A stretch of DNA of 19,847 nt from Microbacteriaceae bacterium (GTDB lineage: Bacteria > Actinomycetota > Actinomycetes > Actinomycetales > Microbacteriaceae), in contig JALRLI010000010.1 in the NCBI GenBank assembly GCA_023254555.1, positions 1 through 19,847 on the forward strand, in the 5' to 3' direction. Numbering within the stretch: position 1 is the first letter of the stretch; the number at the start of each line of letters is the position of its first letter. Shown piece after piece: positions 13,841-19,836 of this stretch. The notes under the pieces were generated by a model. It searched no databases. It was not told the origin of the DNA and saw nothing but the letters and a program-made list of their open reading frames with translations. A program made the position numbers and the translations under genes.

Positions 13841-14227
13841 TTAGTTGACTGGGCCGGTGTATTTTTCACCGGGCCCCTGGCCAATAGTGTCAGGGATCGC
13901 TGAGGCCTCACGAAAAGCGAGCTGGAGCGAGCGCAAGCCGTCGCGCAGGCTTCGAGCGTGCATGTCGCTGATGTCGGGCGCAGCAGCTGTAACGAGCCCT
14001 GCCAGAGCGTTTATCAGCTTGCGAGCTTCATCGAGGTCGGTCTGCGACTCGGGGTCATCCGCGAGACCGCATTTCACCGCAGCAGCACTCATCAGGTGTA
14101 CCGCTGTCGTCGTAATCACCTCGATGGCAGCAACATCAGCGATGTCACGAGTCGCTTCTGCAAGAGCCTCAGCCTCCTCGTTTGACAGGGTAGCTTCGGC
14201 TGAAACGTGCTCGTGCGCATCTGACAT
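13841..14227 (-). CDS. DUF1844-domain protein
   Basis: This 128-residue helical protein matches the DUF1844 family of actinobacteria, which is usually encoded near infC. The core reads VAAIEVITTTAVHLMSAAAVKCGL, then DLDEARKLINALAGLVTAAAP and RSLRDGLRSLQLAFREASA. The N-terminus is acidic (SNEEAEALAEATRDIAD). The start ATG at 14227 has a GAGGAT ribosome-binding site about 6 nt upstream. The protein contains no catalytic motif I can name. It is divergent from infC and convergent with the SseB gene. Confidence 0.88.
   Translation of the reverse strand: MSDAHEHVSAEATLSNEEAEALAEATRDIADVAAIEVITTTAVHLMSAAAVKCGLADDPESQTDLDEARKLINALAGLVTAAAPDISDMHARSLRDGLRSLQLAFREASAIPDTIGQGPGEKYTGPVN
13851..13876. 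terminator. GC-rich hairpin between convergent SseB and DUF1844 genes
   Basis: GGGCCGGTG (13851-13859) pairs with CACCGGGCCC (13867-13876) apart from one bulged base; the loop is T-rich. It lies inside the last codons of the DUF1844 gene and just past the SseB stop. No T tract follows on either strand, so a bidirectional terminator role is only a possibility. Confidence 0.3.
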
Positions 14228-14239
14228 AGAAATCCTCGC

Positions 14240-14269
14240 TTGGTGATTAGCCTGCGCCTCTGTTAGGAT
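14240..14269 (+). promoter_or_regulatory. Predicted infC operon promoter
   Basis: TTGGTG (14240-14245) and TAGGAT (14264-14269) are separated by 18 nt. Start would be near 14276, leaving a leader of about 220 nt before the AUC proposed as infC start. A second, weaker option is TTGACC (14285-14290) with GATAAT at about 14310, spacing 19 nt. Confidence 0.5.
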
Positions 14270-14275
14270 TGGCGA

Positions 14276-14493
14276 GGCTCCGGTTGACCTAACCGGATCG
14301 AAAGTGGAGATAATCCCACCCGCGTTTACCGCTCTACATAGGTTACCGGGTAGTTAGCACTCCGTAAGACACGAGGCGAAAGGCTCGCATCTTGCAGCTA
14401 GGGTGTTGAGCGCCAATCACTGTGGTTGCGCGTGATTTCTCCTCGTCGAGGCGCCGAAAGGCACAGCCAGAAGAACGATTGAAGGAGCTACGC
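14276..14493 (+). promoter_or_regulatory. Structured infC leader
   Basis: The stretch upstream of infC holds several short stem-loops: CCGGTT/AACCGG (14280-14296), CGAGGC-GAAA-GGCTCG with one G-G mismatch (14372-14387), CCTCG/CGAGG (14441-14451) and GCC-GAAA-GGC (14453-14462), two of them with GAAA tetraloops. Leaders of infC-rpmI-rplT operons are known sites of autoregulation in other bacteria (for example by L20), but I cannot match this to a named RNA family. Part of the region (from 14422) is also open in the infC frame, so it could instead be coding. Confidence 0.45.
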
Positions 14494-15396
14494 ATCAGCG
14501 ATCCCCGCACAAACGACCGCATTCGCGTTCCTGAGGTGCGCCTGGTAGGACCCGGCGGCGAACAGGTAGGCGTTGTACCGATAGAGGTTGCTCTTCGTCT
14601 CGCCGCTGAGGCAGACCTAGACCTCGTTGAGGTTGCCCCCAACTCGAAGCCACCAGTGGCCAAGATTATGGATTACGGCAAGTTCAAGTACGAAGCGGCT
14701 CAGAAGGCGAAAGAAGCTCGTCGTAACCAGGCAAACACCGTTCTGAAAGAGGTTCGGTTTCGTCTCAAGATTGATAAGCATGACTATGACACCAAACTCA
14801 AGCGTGCTGAAGGGTTCTTGAACCAGGGCGACAAGGTCAAAGCAATGATTTTGTTCCGCGGTCGTGAGCAGTCACGTCCCGAGCAGGGCGTTCGACTGCT
14901 GCAGAAGTTTGCCGAAGATGTTGTCGAATTTGGTGTTGTTGAGTCAACACCAACTATTGATGGCCGCAACATGACGATGGTGATTGCTCCGCTGAAGAAT
15001 AAAGCTGAGGCCCGTGCTGAAGCTGTTGCAAAGCGAAACGCAAAGACCGATGCGCGAATCGAGCGGCTTGAGGCCGAAAAGCACGAGGATGCCGAGAAGG
15101 TTCACGAGCTCGTTGAGGCCGAAGCTGAGCAGATTGCAGAAGAAGTTGCAGCAGCGAAGCCTGTAGCCGAAGCACCTGCTGACGCACCGGCAGAGAAACC
15201 CGCGGCGAAATCAGCGGCGAAGTCTGCAGCTACCAAGCCGGCGGCGACGGCGAGCGCTACGAAACCAGCCGCGAAGCCTGCAGCCAAGGCAGCCGCGAAG
15301 CCTGCAGTCAAGGTAGCCACGAAGCCTGCTGCGGCGAAATCAGCAACGAAGACCACAACCGCCAAAAAGCCAGCCTCCAAGAAGGCAGCCGAGTAG
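14494..15396 (+). CDS. infC: Translation initiation factor IF-3, probable AUC start, long Ala/Lys/Pro tail
   Basis: IF3 binds the 30S subunit, checks start codon and initiator tRNA, and prevents subunit joining. The frame is open upstream to a GTG at 14422, but conserved IF3 sequence begins exactly at an ATC codon (14494: SDPRTNDRIRVPEVRLVG follows). That codon is preceded by AAGGAG (14482-14487) with 6-nt spacing, so I take AUC as start; it would give 300 residues. Rare AUU/AUC starts are typical of infC and allow autoregulation. The core has LVEVAPNSKPPVAKIMDYGKF, the linker KEARRNQANTV and the C-domain MILFRGREQSRPEQGVRLL. After about residue 170 come a charged helical part, then roughly 75 residues rich in Ala, Lys and Pro, resembling histone H1 tails. 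rpmI follows after 45 nt. Confidence 0.93.
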   Translation: MSDPRTNDRIRVPEVRLVGPGGEQVGVVPIEVALRLAAEADLDLVEVAPNSKPPVAKIMDYGKFKYEAAQKAKEARRNQANTVLKEVRFRLKIDKHDYDTKLKRAEGFLNQGDKVKAMILFRGREQSRPEQGVRLLQKFAEDVVEFGVVESTPTIDGRNMTMVIAPLKNKAEARAEAVAKRNAKTDARIERLEAEKHEDAEKVHELVEAEAEQIAEEVAAAKPVAEAPADAPAEKPAAKSAAKSAATKPAATASATKPAAKPAAKAAAKPAVKVATKPAAAKSATKTTTAKKPASKKAAE

Positions 15397-15441
15397 GCAC
15401 AGAAACGTTGTTGCGTGAGCAACACACAAAAAGGAGAAACA

Positions 15442-15636
15442 ATGCCGAAGCAGAAGACCCACTCAGGGGCCAAGAAGCGCTTTAAGGTCACCGGTAGCGG
15501 AAAGATAATGAAGCAGCAGGCCGGTATGCGCCACAACCTCGAGGGCAAGAACAGCGACCGTAAGCGTCGTCTCAACGCCGAACAGGTACTTTCACCCGGT
15601 GACGCAAAGGTCGCCAAGAAGCTTCTCGGTCACTAA
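15442..15636 (+). CDS. rpmI: 50S ribosomal protein bL35
   Basis: This 64-residue basic protein is ribosomal bL35: MPKQKTHSGAKKRFKVTGSG, then MRHNLEGKNSDRKRRLN. The ATG at 15442 is chosen over an upstream in-frame start at 15415 because AAAAGGAG lies about 7 nt before it and the family starts MPK. It sits in the standard infC-rpmI-rplT order, 26 nt before rplT. Confidence 0.98.
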   Translation: MPKQKTHSGAKKRFKVTGSGKIMKQQAGMRHNLEGKNSDRKRRLNAEQVLSPGDAKVAKKLLGH

Positions 15637-15662
15637 GCCGCAAGAATTAGAGGAATAAGAAC

Positions 15663-16052
15663 ATGGCAAGAGTAAAGAGAGCCGTTAACGCGGCAAAGAA
15701 GCGTCGCGTCGTACTCGAGCGCGCAGAGGGCTACCGCGGACAGCGTTCGCGCCTGTACCGCAAGGCTAAAGAGCAGGTCACCCACTCGCTCGTCTACAGC
15801 TACAACGATCGTCGCAAGCGCAAAGGCGATTTCCGTCGCCTTTGGATTCAGCGCATCAATGCTGGTGCTCGCGCAAACGGTATGACCTATAACCGCTTTA
15901 TCCAGGGCCTAGGTCTCGCGGGTATCGAGGTTGACCGCCGTATCCTTGCTGAGCTCGCAGTTCACGAACCAGAGACGTTCGCAGCCCTGGTTGAGAGCGC
16001 ACGCAAGGCACTGCCAGCGGATACTTCAGCGCCTAAGGCAGAAGCGAAGTAG
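15663..16052 (+). CDS. rplT: 50S ribosomal protein bL20
   Basis: bL20 binds 23S rRNA early in 50S assembly and in some bacteria represses its own operon. The 129-residue protein has MARVKRAVNAAKKRRVVLERAEGYRGQRSRLYRKAKEQV in its first 40 residues, then YNDRRKRKGDFRRLWIQRINAGAR and YNRFIQGL. A GAGGAA ribosome-binding site precedes the ATG. The last 10 or so residues (PADTSAPKAEAK) form a short Ala/Lys/Pro extension reminiscent of the IF3 tail. A strong terminator follows 18 nt after the stop. Confidence 0.98.
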   Translation: MARVKRAVNAAKKRRVVLERAEGYRGQRSRLYRKAKEQVTHSLVYSYNDRRKRKGDFRRLWIQRINAGARANGMTYNRFIQGLGLAGIEVDRRILAELAVHEPETFAALVESARKALPADTSAPKAEAK

Positions 16053-16069
16053 CACAAAGCATACTCGTA

Positions 16070-16107
16070 GGGCCCCGCTGATGAGAATCGGCGGGGCCTT
16101 TGCGTTG
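16070..16107 (+). terminator. Rho-independent terminator of infC-rpmI-rplT
   Basis: GGCCCCGC (16071-16078) pairs with GCGGGGCC (16091-16098). The stem continues inward through a T-G wobble and GAT/ATC to a GAGA tetraloop (16083-16086), 12 pairs in all. It is followed by the short T-rich run TTTGCGTT. Its position just after rplT fits the end of the ribosomal operon. Confidence 0.85.
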
Positions 16108-16108
16108 C

Positions 16109-16114
16109 TAGGCT
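16109..16114 (+). promoter_or_regulatory. Candidate -10 box for leaderless SpoU-methyltransferase transcript
   Basis: TAGGCT ends 6 nt before the GTG at 16121, immediately downstream of the rplT terminator. No Shine-Dalgarno is present (TGATCT). A separate leaderless promoter is the simplest explanation for expression of this gene after a strong terminator. Confidence 0.5.
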
Positions 16115-16120
16115 TGATCT

Positions 16121-16927
16121 GTGCTTGAAAACCCGCGTTCGCCGCGAGTGCGCCGTGTGGCAGCTCTGCAGAAAAAGTCAGAGCGCCGCGAAACGGGTCT
16201 TTTCTTAATCGAGGGCCCGCAGTCTCTGCGAGAAGCACTGATGTTCAAGCCTGAACTGCTTCGTGAGGTGTATGCGACTCCGACAGCGCTCGACAAGCAT
16301 CGTGACATCGCTGACCTGTGCTCGAAAAACGGCGTTGTACCAGAATTCATCACCGAAGACGTGCTCGACGCGATGTCTGAGACGGTAACCCCGCAGGGTT
16401 TTGTCGCTGTGTGCCAACAGTTTCTGAAGAGTGCGAAGAAGATTTTCGATGGCGATGCCAAACTCGTCGTCATCATGCAGGAAGTTCGAGATCCGGGCAA
16501 CGCGGGAACAATCATCCGCGCCGCCGATGCAGCAGGTGCAGACGCTGTAATACTCGCCGGGCGAAGTATCGACGTGTTCAACCCGAAAGTTGTGCGTTCT
16601 ACGACAGGGTCACTTTTCCACTTGCCAGTTGCTGTTGCTGAAGAGCTCGGGAGCGTGATCACACTCGCAAAGCAGTCTGGTCTGCAGGTGTTGGCCGCAG
16701 ACATTTCGGGGGATGATCTCACCGCTGCCCGCGCAGAAGGACTGCTCAAGCATCCCACTGCTTGGCTTTTCGGTAACGAAGCACGAGGCCTCGCGGCCGA
16801 AGAACTCGCTCAAGCAGACCGAGCACTAAAAGTGCCGATCTACGGTCAAGCGGAGTCAATGAATCTCGCCACCGCGGCATCCGTCTGCCTGTATGAAAGC
16901 GCGTTCGAACAACGCACTGCTCACTAG
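16121..16927 (+). CDS. TrmH/SpoU-family RNA 2'-O-ribose methyltransferase
   Basis: SpoU (SPOUT-class) enzymes methylate ribose 2'-OH in rRNA or tRNA through a trefoil-knot SAM site. The 268-residue protein has an N-terminal substrate-binding domain (RRETGLFLIEGPQSLREAL, similar to L30-like domains) and the three SpoU motifs: DPGNAGTIIRAADAAGADAVIL, WLFGNEARGL and VPIYGQAESMNLATAASVCLYE. The catalytic Asn and Arg are in the first motif. Genes of this type next to rplT, often just before pheS, are common in actinobacteria; the exact target nucleotide cannot be told. Starts at GTG with a leaderless-type -10. The gene downstream runs the other way, so pheS is not adjacent here. Confidence 0.9.
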   Translation: MLENPRSPRVRRVAALQKKSERRETGLFLIEGPQSLREALMFKPELLREVYATPTALDKHRDIADLCSKNGVVPEFITEDVLDAMSETVTPQGFVAVCQQFLKSAKKIFDGDAKLVVIMQEVRDPGNAGTIIRAADAAGADAVILAGRSIDVFNPKVVRSTTGSLFHLPVAVAEELGSVITLAKQSGLQVLAADISGDDLTAARAEGLLKHPTAWLFGNEARGLAAEELAQADRALKVPIYGQAESMNLATAASVCLYESAFEQRTAH

Positions 16928-16940
16928 TTCTCGCGAGCGA

Positions 16941-18239
16941 TTAGCCGAAGAGAGTCTCTCCGACGAATCCACCTTTTTTGAATCCGGGGGGAATCGCAAA
17001 TACCGCAGACCCTACGTGCACAATCCACTGATTGAGGAGGTCAAGCTCGTCTAAGCGTTGCTGAATGGGTACAAACTGCGTGAGCGGGTTCACCTGATAG
17101 CAGGCAAAGAGAAGTCCAGCCTTGCCATTATCTTCGAAGTTGACGCCGCGGCGCAGGATGCGCTCGTTTGGGTCAGTTGACCTCGCTCGTCTGATGTGCG
17201 CGAAGTCGGGAATTACAGGAAGTCCGAGTGAGTTCACCGCCTCGAAATCAGCTGGGTCGGTCTCTTTCGTTCCGGTAAGTGGTGCCCCGACAGGAAGGTC
17301 GCGACCAATCGTTTCCTCGCGCGCGCTGCGTGCGACCTTGTCCCACGTGTCGAGCAGCATGTCGATACGGCGCAGTACGAATGCGCTGCCTCCGGCGAGC
17401 CATCCTGCTTTCGCTGTCTCCCATACCAGTCCATCGAATTCATCAACTTCGGGATCCGGATTCACGGTGCCGTCAACCTGACCCATCATGTTGCGCATTG
17501 TCGTCCCGGCAGGTTCAGCGCCGGCTGCGCGACGGAACCCGCTCTGTACCCAACGAATACTGGCGAACGAGGCTAGGTCGCGCATCAGCATACGGTGTGC
17601 GTGCGCCACGGTGAGCGGGTCGTCAGCCTGGATGTTCAGCATCAGGTCGCCGCCGCTGTAGGAGGCATCGAGCTGGTCGCGCGTGAATGCTGGCAGGGGG
17701 GCGAGCCAATCAGGAACCAGATTCGGGTTCACCCGTCGCACGAGCTCAGCTCCAAAGCCCACGGTAATCGTCAGGTTTGCTGGGATCTCAGCAAGCTCCG
17801 GTTCGCTATCTGCGAGCGCGCCGCGACCTTCGGTGAGCCGTTCGATGTCGCCAGTAACGACACGCAACATTCGCTTGATTGCATTGCGATCAGTGCTGGG
17901 CAAAAGATCATATGCTGCGTACCGAATATTGGCTTGCAGTGGGTTCGGTTCGACGATGCCGGCCTGATGTTTACCGTAAGGGGAAACAGTACCCTCGCCA
18001 AAAAGCTTGGCTGCAGACTCATATTCCTTCGAATTCTTCGGGCTGCCGGTATTGTCTGAATCCGACTGCGAGCTCAGCGATCCAGTTGCGGCCCCGATTC
18101 CGACCGCCGCAACGGCACCGGCGCCAGCCGCGGCACCTCCAATGAGGAGGTGCCGGCGACTGACTCGACGCGCAGAATCGCTCGCGGATGCGCCCAATGG
18201 CTCACCCGTCGGCTGCTCTGTGTTGTCGTTTGGGCTCAT
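16941..18239 (-). CDS. Tat-exported DyP-type heme peroxidase
   Basis: DyP peroxidases are heme enzymes using H2O2; Tat-exported members include EfeB, proposed to act on heme or ferrous iron. The 432-residue protein begins with a Tat signal (RRVSRRHLLIGGAAAGAGA, residues about 25-43) rich in Ala/Gly. The catalytic GxxDG motif is present as GQVDG in NMMGQVDGTVNP. The proximal heme His is likely in PDFAHIRRARS, and the conserved Arg in ERILRRGVNF. The C-terminus QRLDELDLLNQWIVHVGSAVF and GFVGETLF fits the family. The ATG at 18239, 4 nt past the PCuAC stop, is chosen; an in-frame start at 18296 lies inside PCuAC. No EfeU or EfeO is visible; instead copper genes precede it, so substrate is uncertain. 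Confidence 0.93.
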   Translation of the reverse strand: MSPNDNTEQPTGEPLGASASDSARRVSRRHLLIGGAAAGAGAVAAVGIGAATGSLSSQSDSDNTGSPKNSKEYESAAKLFGEGTVSPYGKHQAGIVEPNPLQANIRYAAYDLLPSTDRNAIKRMLRVVTGDIERLTEGRGALADSEPELAEIPANLTITVGFGAELVRRVNPNLVPDWLAPLPAFTRDQLDASYSGGDLMLNIQADDPLTVAHAHRMLMRDLASFASIRWVQSGFRRAAGAEPAGTTMRNMMGQVDGTVNPDPEVDEFDGLVWETAKAGWLAGGSAFVLRRIDMLLDTWDKVARSAREETIGRDLPVGAPLTGTKETDPADFEAVNSLGLPVIPDFAHIRRARSTDPNERILRRGVNFEDNGKAGLLFACYQVNPLTQFVPIQQRLDELDLLNQWIVHVGSAVFAIPPGFKKGGFVGETLFG

Positions 18240-18243
18240 TGAA

Positions 18244-18783
18244 TTAGTTGCCCATCTGAGACATTTCAGCGTTCTCGTTGTAGCTCTCATCGCCACCGGC
18301 AGCAGACTTCACTGGAGCCGTCACCTCGAGGGTTGAGCCGTCTTTGAATTTCAACGTGACAGTTACTTCTTCACCTACCGCTGGTGTAGTCGAGAGGTTC
18401 ATGAGCATCACGTGGTTTCCTCCAACTTCGAGCGTGGCAGTTTTTCCAGCGGCAATCACCAGACCGCCCTCAATCTTTTGCATTTGACCTTCTGCGGTCA
18501 CCTCGTGCACCTCAACCATGCCAGCGATATCACTGCTGCCGCCAACCAGCACTACTTCAGCATCACCGGTGTTTTCGATAAGGCCAAACATGCCGGTCAT
18601 TCCAGGCATGGTGGGTTCTTTCACCCAGGCGTCGGTAACGGTTACTTGGTCAGCCATCGTGGCCATTGCATCGGTGTTATTCGAGGCGTTAGTGGCACAC
18701 CCGCTGAGTGCCAGCGCGGTGATGGCGATAGCTGCGAAGAGTGCAGTGAGTTTCTTGGTCGTTTTCATATTGATTACTTTCAT
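18244..18783 (-). CDS. PCuAC-domain copper chaperone lipoprotein
   Basis: PCuAC proteins bind Cu(I) outside the membrane and can load the CuA site of cytochrome oxidase. The 179-residue protein has a lipoprotein signal (LALSGC, lipid-modified Cys29). The core is TDAWVKEPTMPGMTGMFGLIENTGD, then MVEVHEVTAEGQM and EVGGNHVMLMNL. Likely ligands are His93, Met101, His124 and Met126. Compared with the usual H-x10-M spacing, the loop looks one residue shorter, and the second Met of the usual GxMxM stretch is Lys103. A Met/Asn-rich C-terminus (ENAEMSQMGN) is an extra. The ATG at 18783 overlaps the copC stop (ATGA); ATG at 18768 is an alternative. It is followed by the DyP gene. Confidence 0.9.
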   Translation of the reverse strand: MKVINMKTTKKLTALFAAIAITALALSGCATNASNNTDAMATMADQVTVTDAWVKEPTMPGMTGMFGLIENTGDAEVVLVGGSSDIAGMVEVHEVTAEGQMQKIEGGLVIAAGKTATLEVGGNHVMLMNLSTTPAVGEEVTVTLKFKDGSTLEVTAPVKSAAGGDESYNENAEMSQMGN

Positions 18784-19370
18784 TCAGAGTTGTTTTTGGT
18801 GCGCTTTCTGAGCGCGAGAATGGCGACGTAGATCACTGTCGCGCCGAATGCCCCGGCTATCGCAAAGGTTGCAATGCGACCCCAGTCGAGGCTGGAGGGA
18901 GCATTACTTTCAGTCTGCGTGATCGATGAAGCTTCGTCAGTCGAAGAAGCATCATCGTGATTGTGTGTCACTTCTGCCACTGGCTCACCAACTGCAAACT
19001 GGTAGGTGTCGTTAATCGGATGACCGTCTTCGGATACCACTCGCCACACAACTGTGTACTGCCCGTTCGGCAGGTTAGCTATCAAAGCGCGCGAGATCGC
19101 GCGCCCGTCTAGAGCAACGTCACCTGCAGTGACATCTGCCCCAGTTTCATTGGTGACATTGAGAATCAACCTGAGGTCTTGAATTTCACCGAGAAACTCA
19201 ATGCGCACCTCTGTCGGTGCAACTTCGAGTGACTCGCCTTCAGCCGGGTTGGCCGATAGGACCTGATCGTGCGCATTGGCGGGAGCAGCGAAGGCAAAGA
19301 ACGTGACAACCGCAATGATGGCTACCAGCATCGTGCCAAACGCCACCCCGAAACGGGTGGTTTGTGACAT
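18780..19370 (-). CDS. copC: CopC-domain copper-binding protein with C-terminal membrane anchor
   Basis: CopC is an extracytoplasmic copper-binding beta-sandwich. The 196-residue protein has a signal peptide ending APANA, giving a mature N-terminus at His34 (HDQVLSANPAEGESL), the histidine expected to bind Cu(II). A second binding region, VVSEDGHPINDTYQFAVG, supplies Asp and His. A linker with EVTHNHDDASSTDEASS follows, then a single transmembrane helix (IATFAIAGAFGATVIYVAILAL) and a basic cytoplasmic end (RKRTKNN), the usual actinobacterial form anchored to the outer face of the membrane. It starts 31 nt after the end of the upstream membrane protein and overlaps PCuAC by 4 nt. Confidence 0.93.
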   Translation of the reverse strand: MSQTTRFGVAFGTMLVAIIAVVTFFAFAAPANAHDQVLSANPAEGESLEVAPTEVRIEFLGEIQDLRLILNVTNETGADVTAGDVALDGRAISRALIANLPNGQYTVVWRVVSEDGHPINDTYQFAVGEPVAEVTHNHDDASSTDEASSITQTESNAPSSLDWGRIATFAIAGAFGATVIYVAILALRKRTKNNSE

Positions 19371-19401
19371 TTCAATACTTTCTTGTGAAGCGATGAGTGA
19401 T

Positions 19402-19836
19402 CTACGCGAAGAAAGCGGGTGGACCTCGCCGTGCGTGGATTCGTGTCACGCGTGACACGAGCGGATGCACATCCTCCGTAAGAGGCGCTACGGGTGCTGG
19501 CCAGCAGCCAACCAGCGTGAGTGAGTAGCCGCGAAGCGCCGCCAGTGCTGCCAAGACAATGGTGACAATGGTTACGAATGCGCGTTCGCCGTAGGCCAAG
19601 AGGCTGAAGGTGACGAATGCTGCGACGATGTGGGCCAGCCACATCGATGCATCTGCACTGCTCCCGCCAGCCACGCCAGCGACGTCAGCATTCTGGATTA
19701 ATGAGCTCGCGGTGTGCATCGAATGGCTCGAGTGAGTGTTTGCAGCAGGTGCGACACCCGAAGCTGTCGCGCCAATCATCGAAAAGGAGAAATGAAACAG
19801 TGCTTGGCTTGCCAAAACAACAGCGAACAGCCTCAT
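19402..19836 (-). CDS. Small membrane protein of copper operon (N-terminus may extend past window)
   Basis: The 144-residue protein has three hydrophobic stretches: the N-terminus (RLFAVVLASQALFHFSFSMI), a middle helix around MWLAHIVAAFVTFSLLAYGERAF, and VTIVTIVLAALAALRGYSLTLVG. Between the first and second lies an extracytoplasmic-type loop rich in His, Ser and Met (ANTHSSHSMHTASS) that could bind metal. The tail contains RRGPP. I do not recognise a characterised family, though small proteins of this look occur beside copC in actinobacteria. The frame is still open to the window edge, so the true start may be upstream of 19836. A role in copper handling is inference from position and the His/Met loop. 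Confidence 0.7.
   Translation of the reverse strand: MRLFAVVLASQALFHFSFSMIGATASGVAPAANTHSSHSMHTASSLIQNADVAGVAGGSSADASMWLAHIVAAFVTFSLLAYGERAFVTIVTIVLAALAALRGYSLTLVGCWPAPVAPLTEDVHPLVSRVTRIHARRGPPAFFA

Noticed and set aside
13845..14246. Plus-strand open frame (133 codons) opposite the DUF1844 gene
   Set aside because: Its product is Ser/Arg/Ala-rich without a domain, while the minus strand encodes a well-formed DUF1844 protein with a good ribosome-binding site.
15160..15396. Alanine/lysine repeat as mobile or satellite DNA
   Set aside because: The repetition is at codon level inside the infC frame and stops at its stop codon; nothing suggests transposition.
15102..15617. Minus-strand open frame with AAGFAA-like repeats opposite the infC tail
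   Set aside because: The repeats simply mirror the Ala/Lys/Pro codons of the IF3 tail; it also covers the ribosome-binding region of rpmI.
16928..16940. CTCGCGAG palindrome between the SpoU gene and DyP as terminator
   Set aside because: An 8-nt palindrome with no loop and no T tract is too weak to support a terminator.
16941..18239. DyP as encapsulin cargo
   Set aside because: The protein has a Tat signal for export, lacks an obvious encapsulin-targeting C-terminus, and no encapsulin gene is present.
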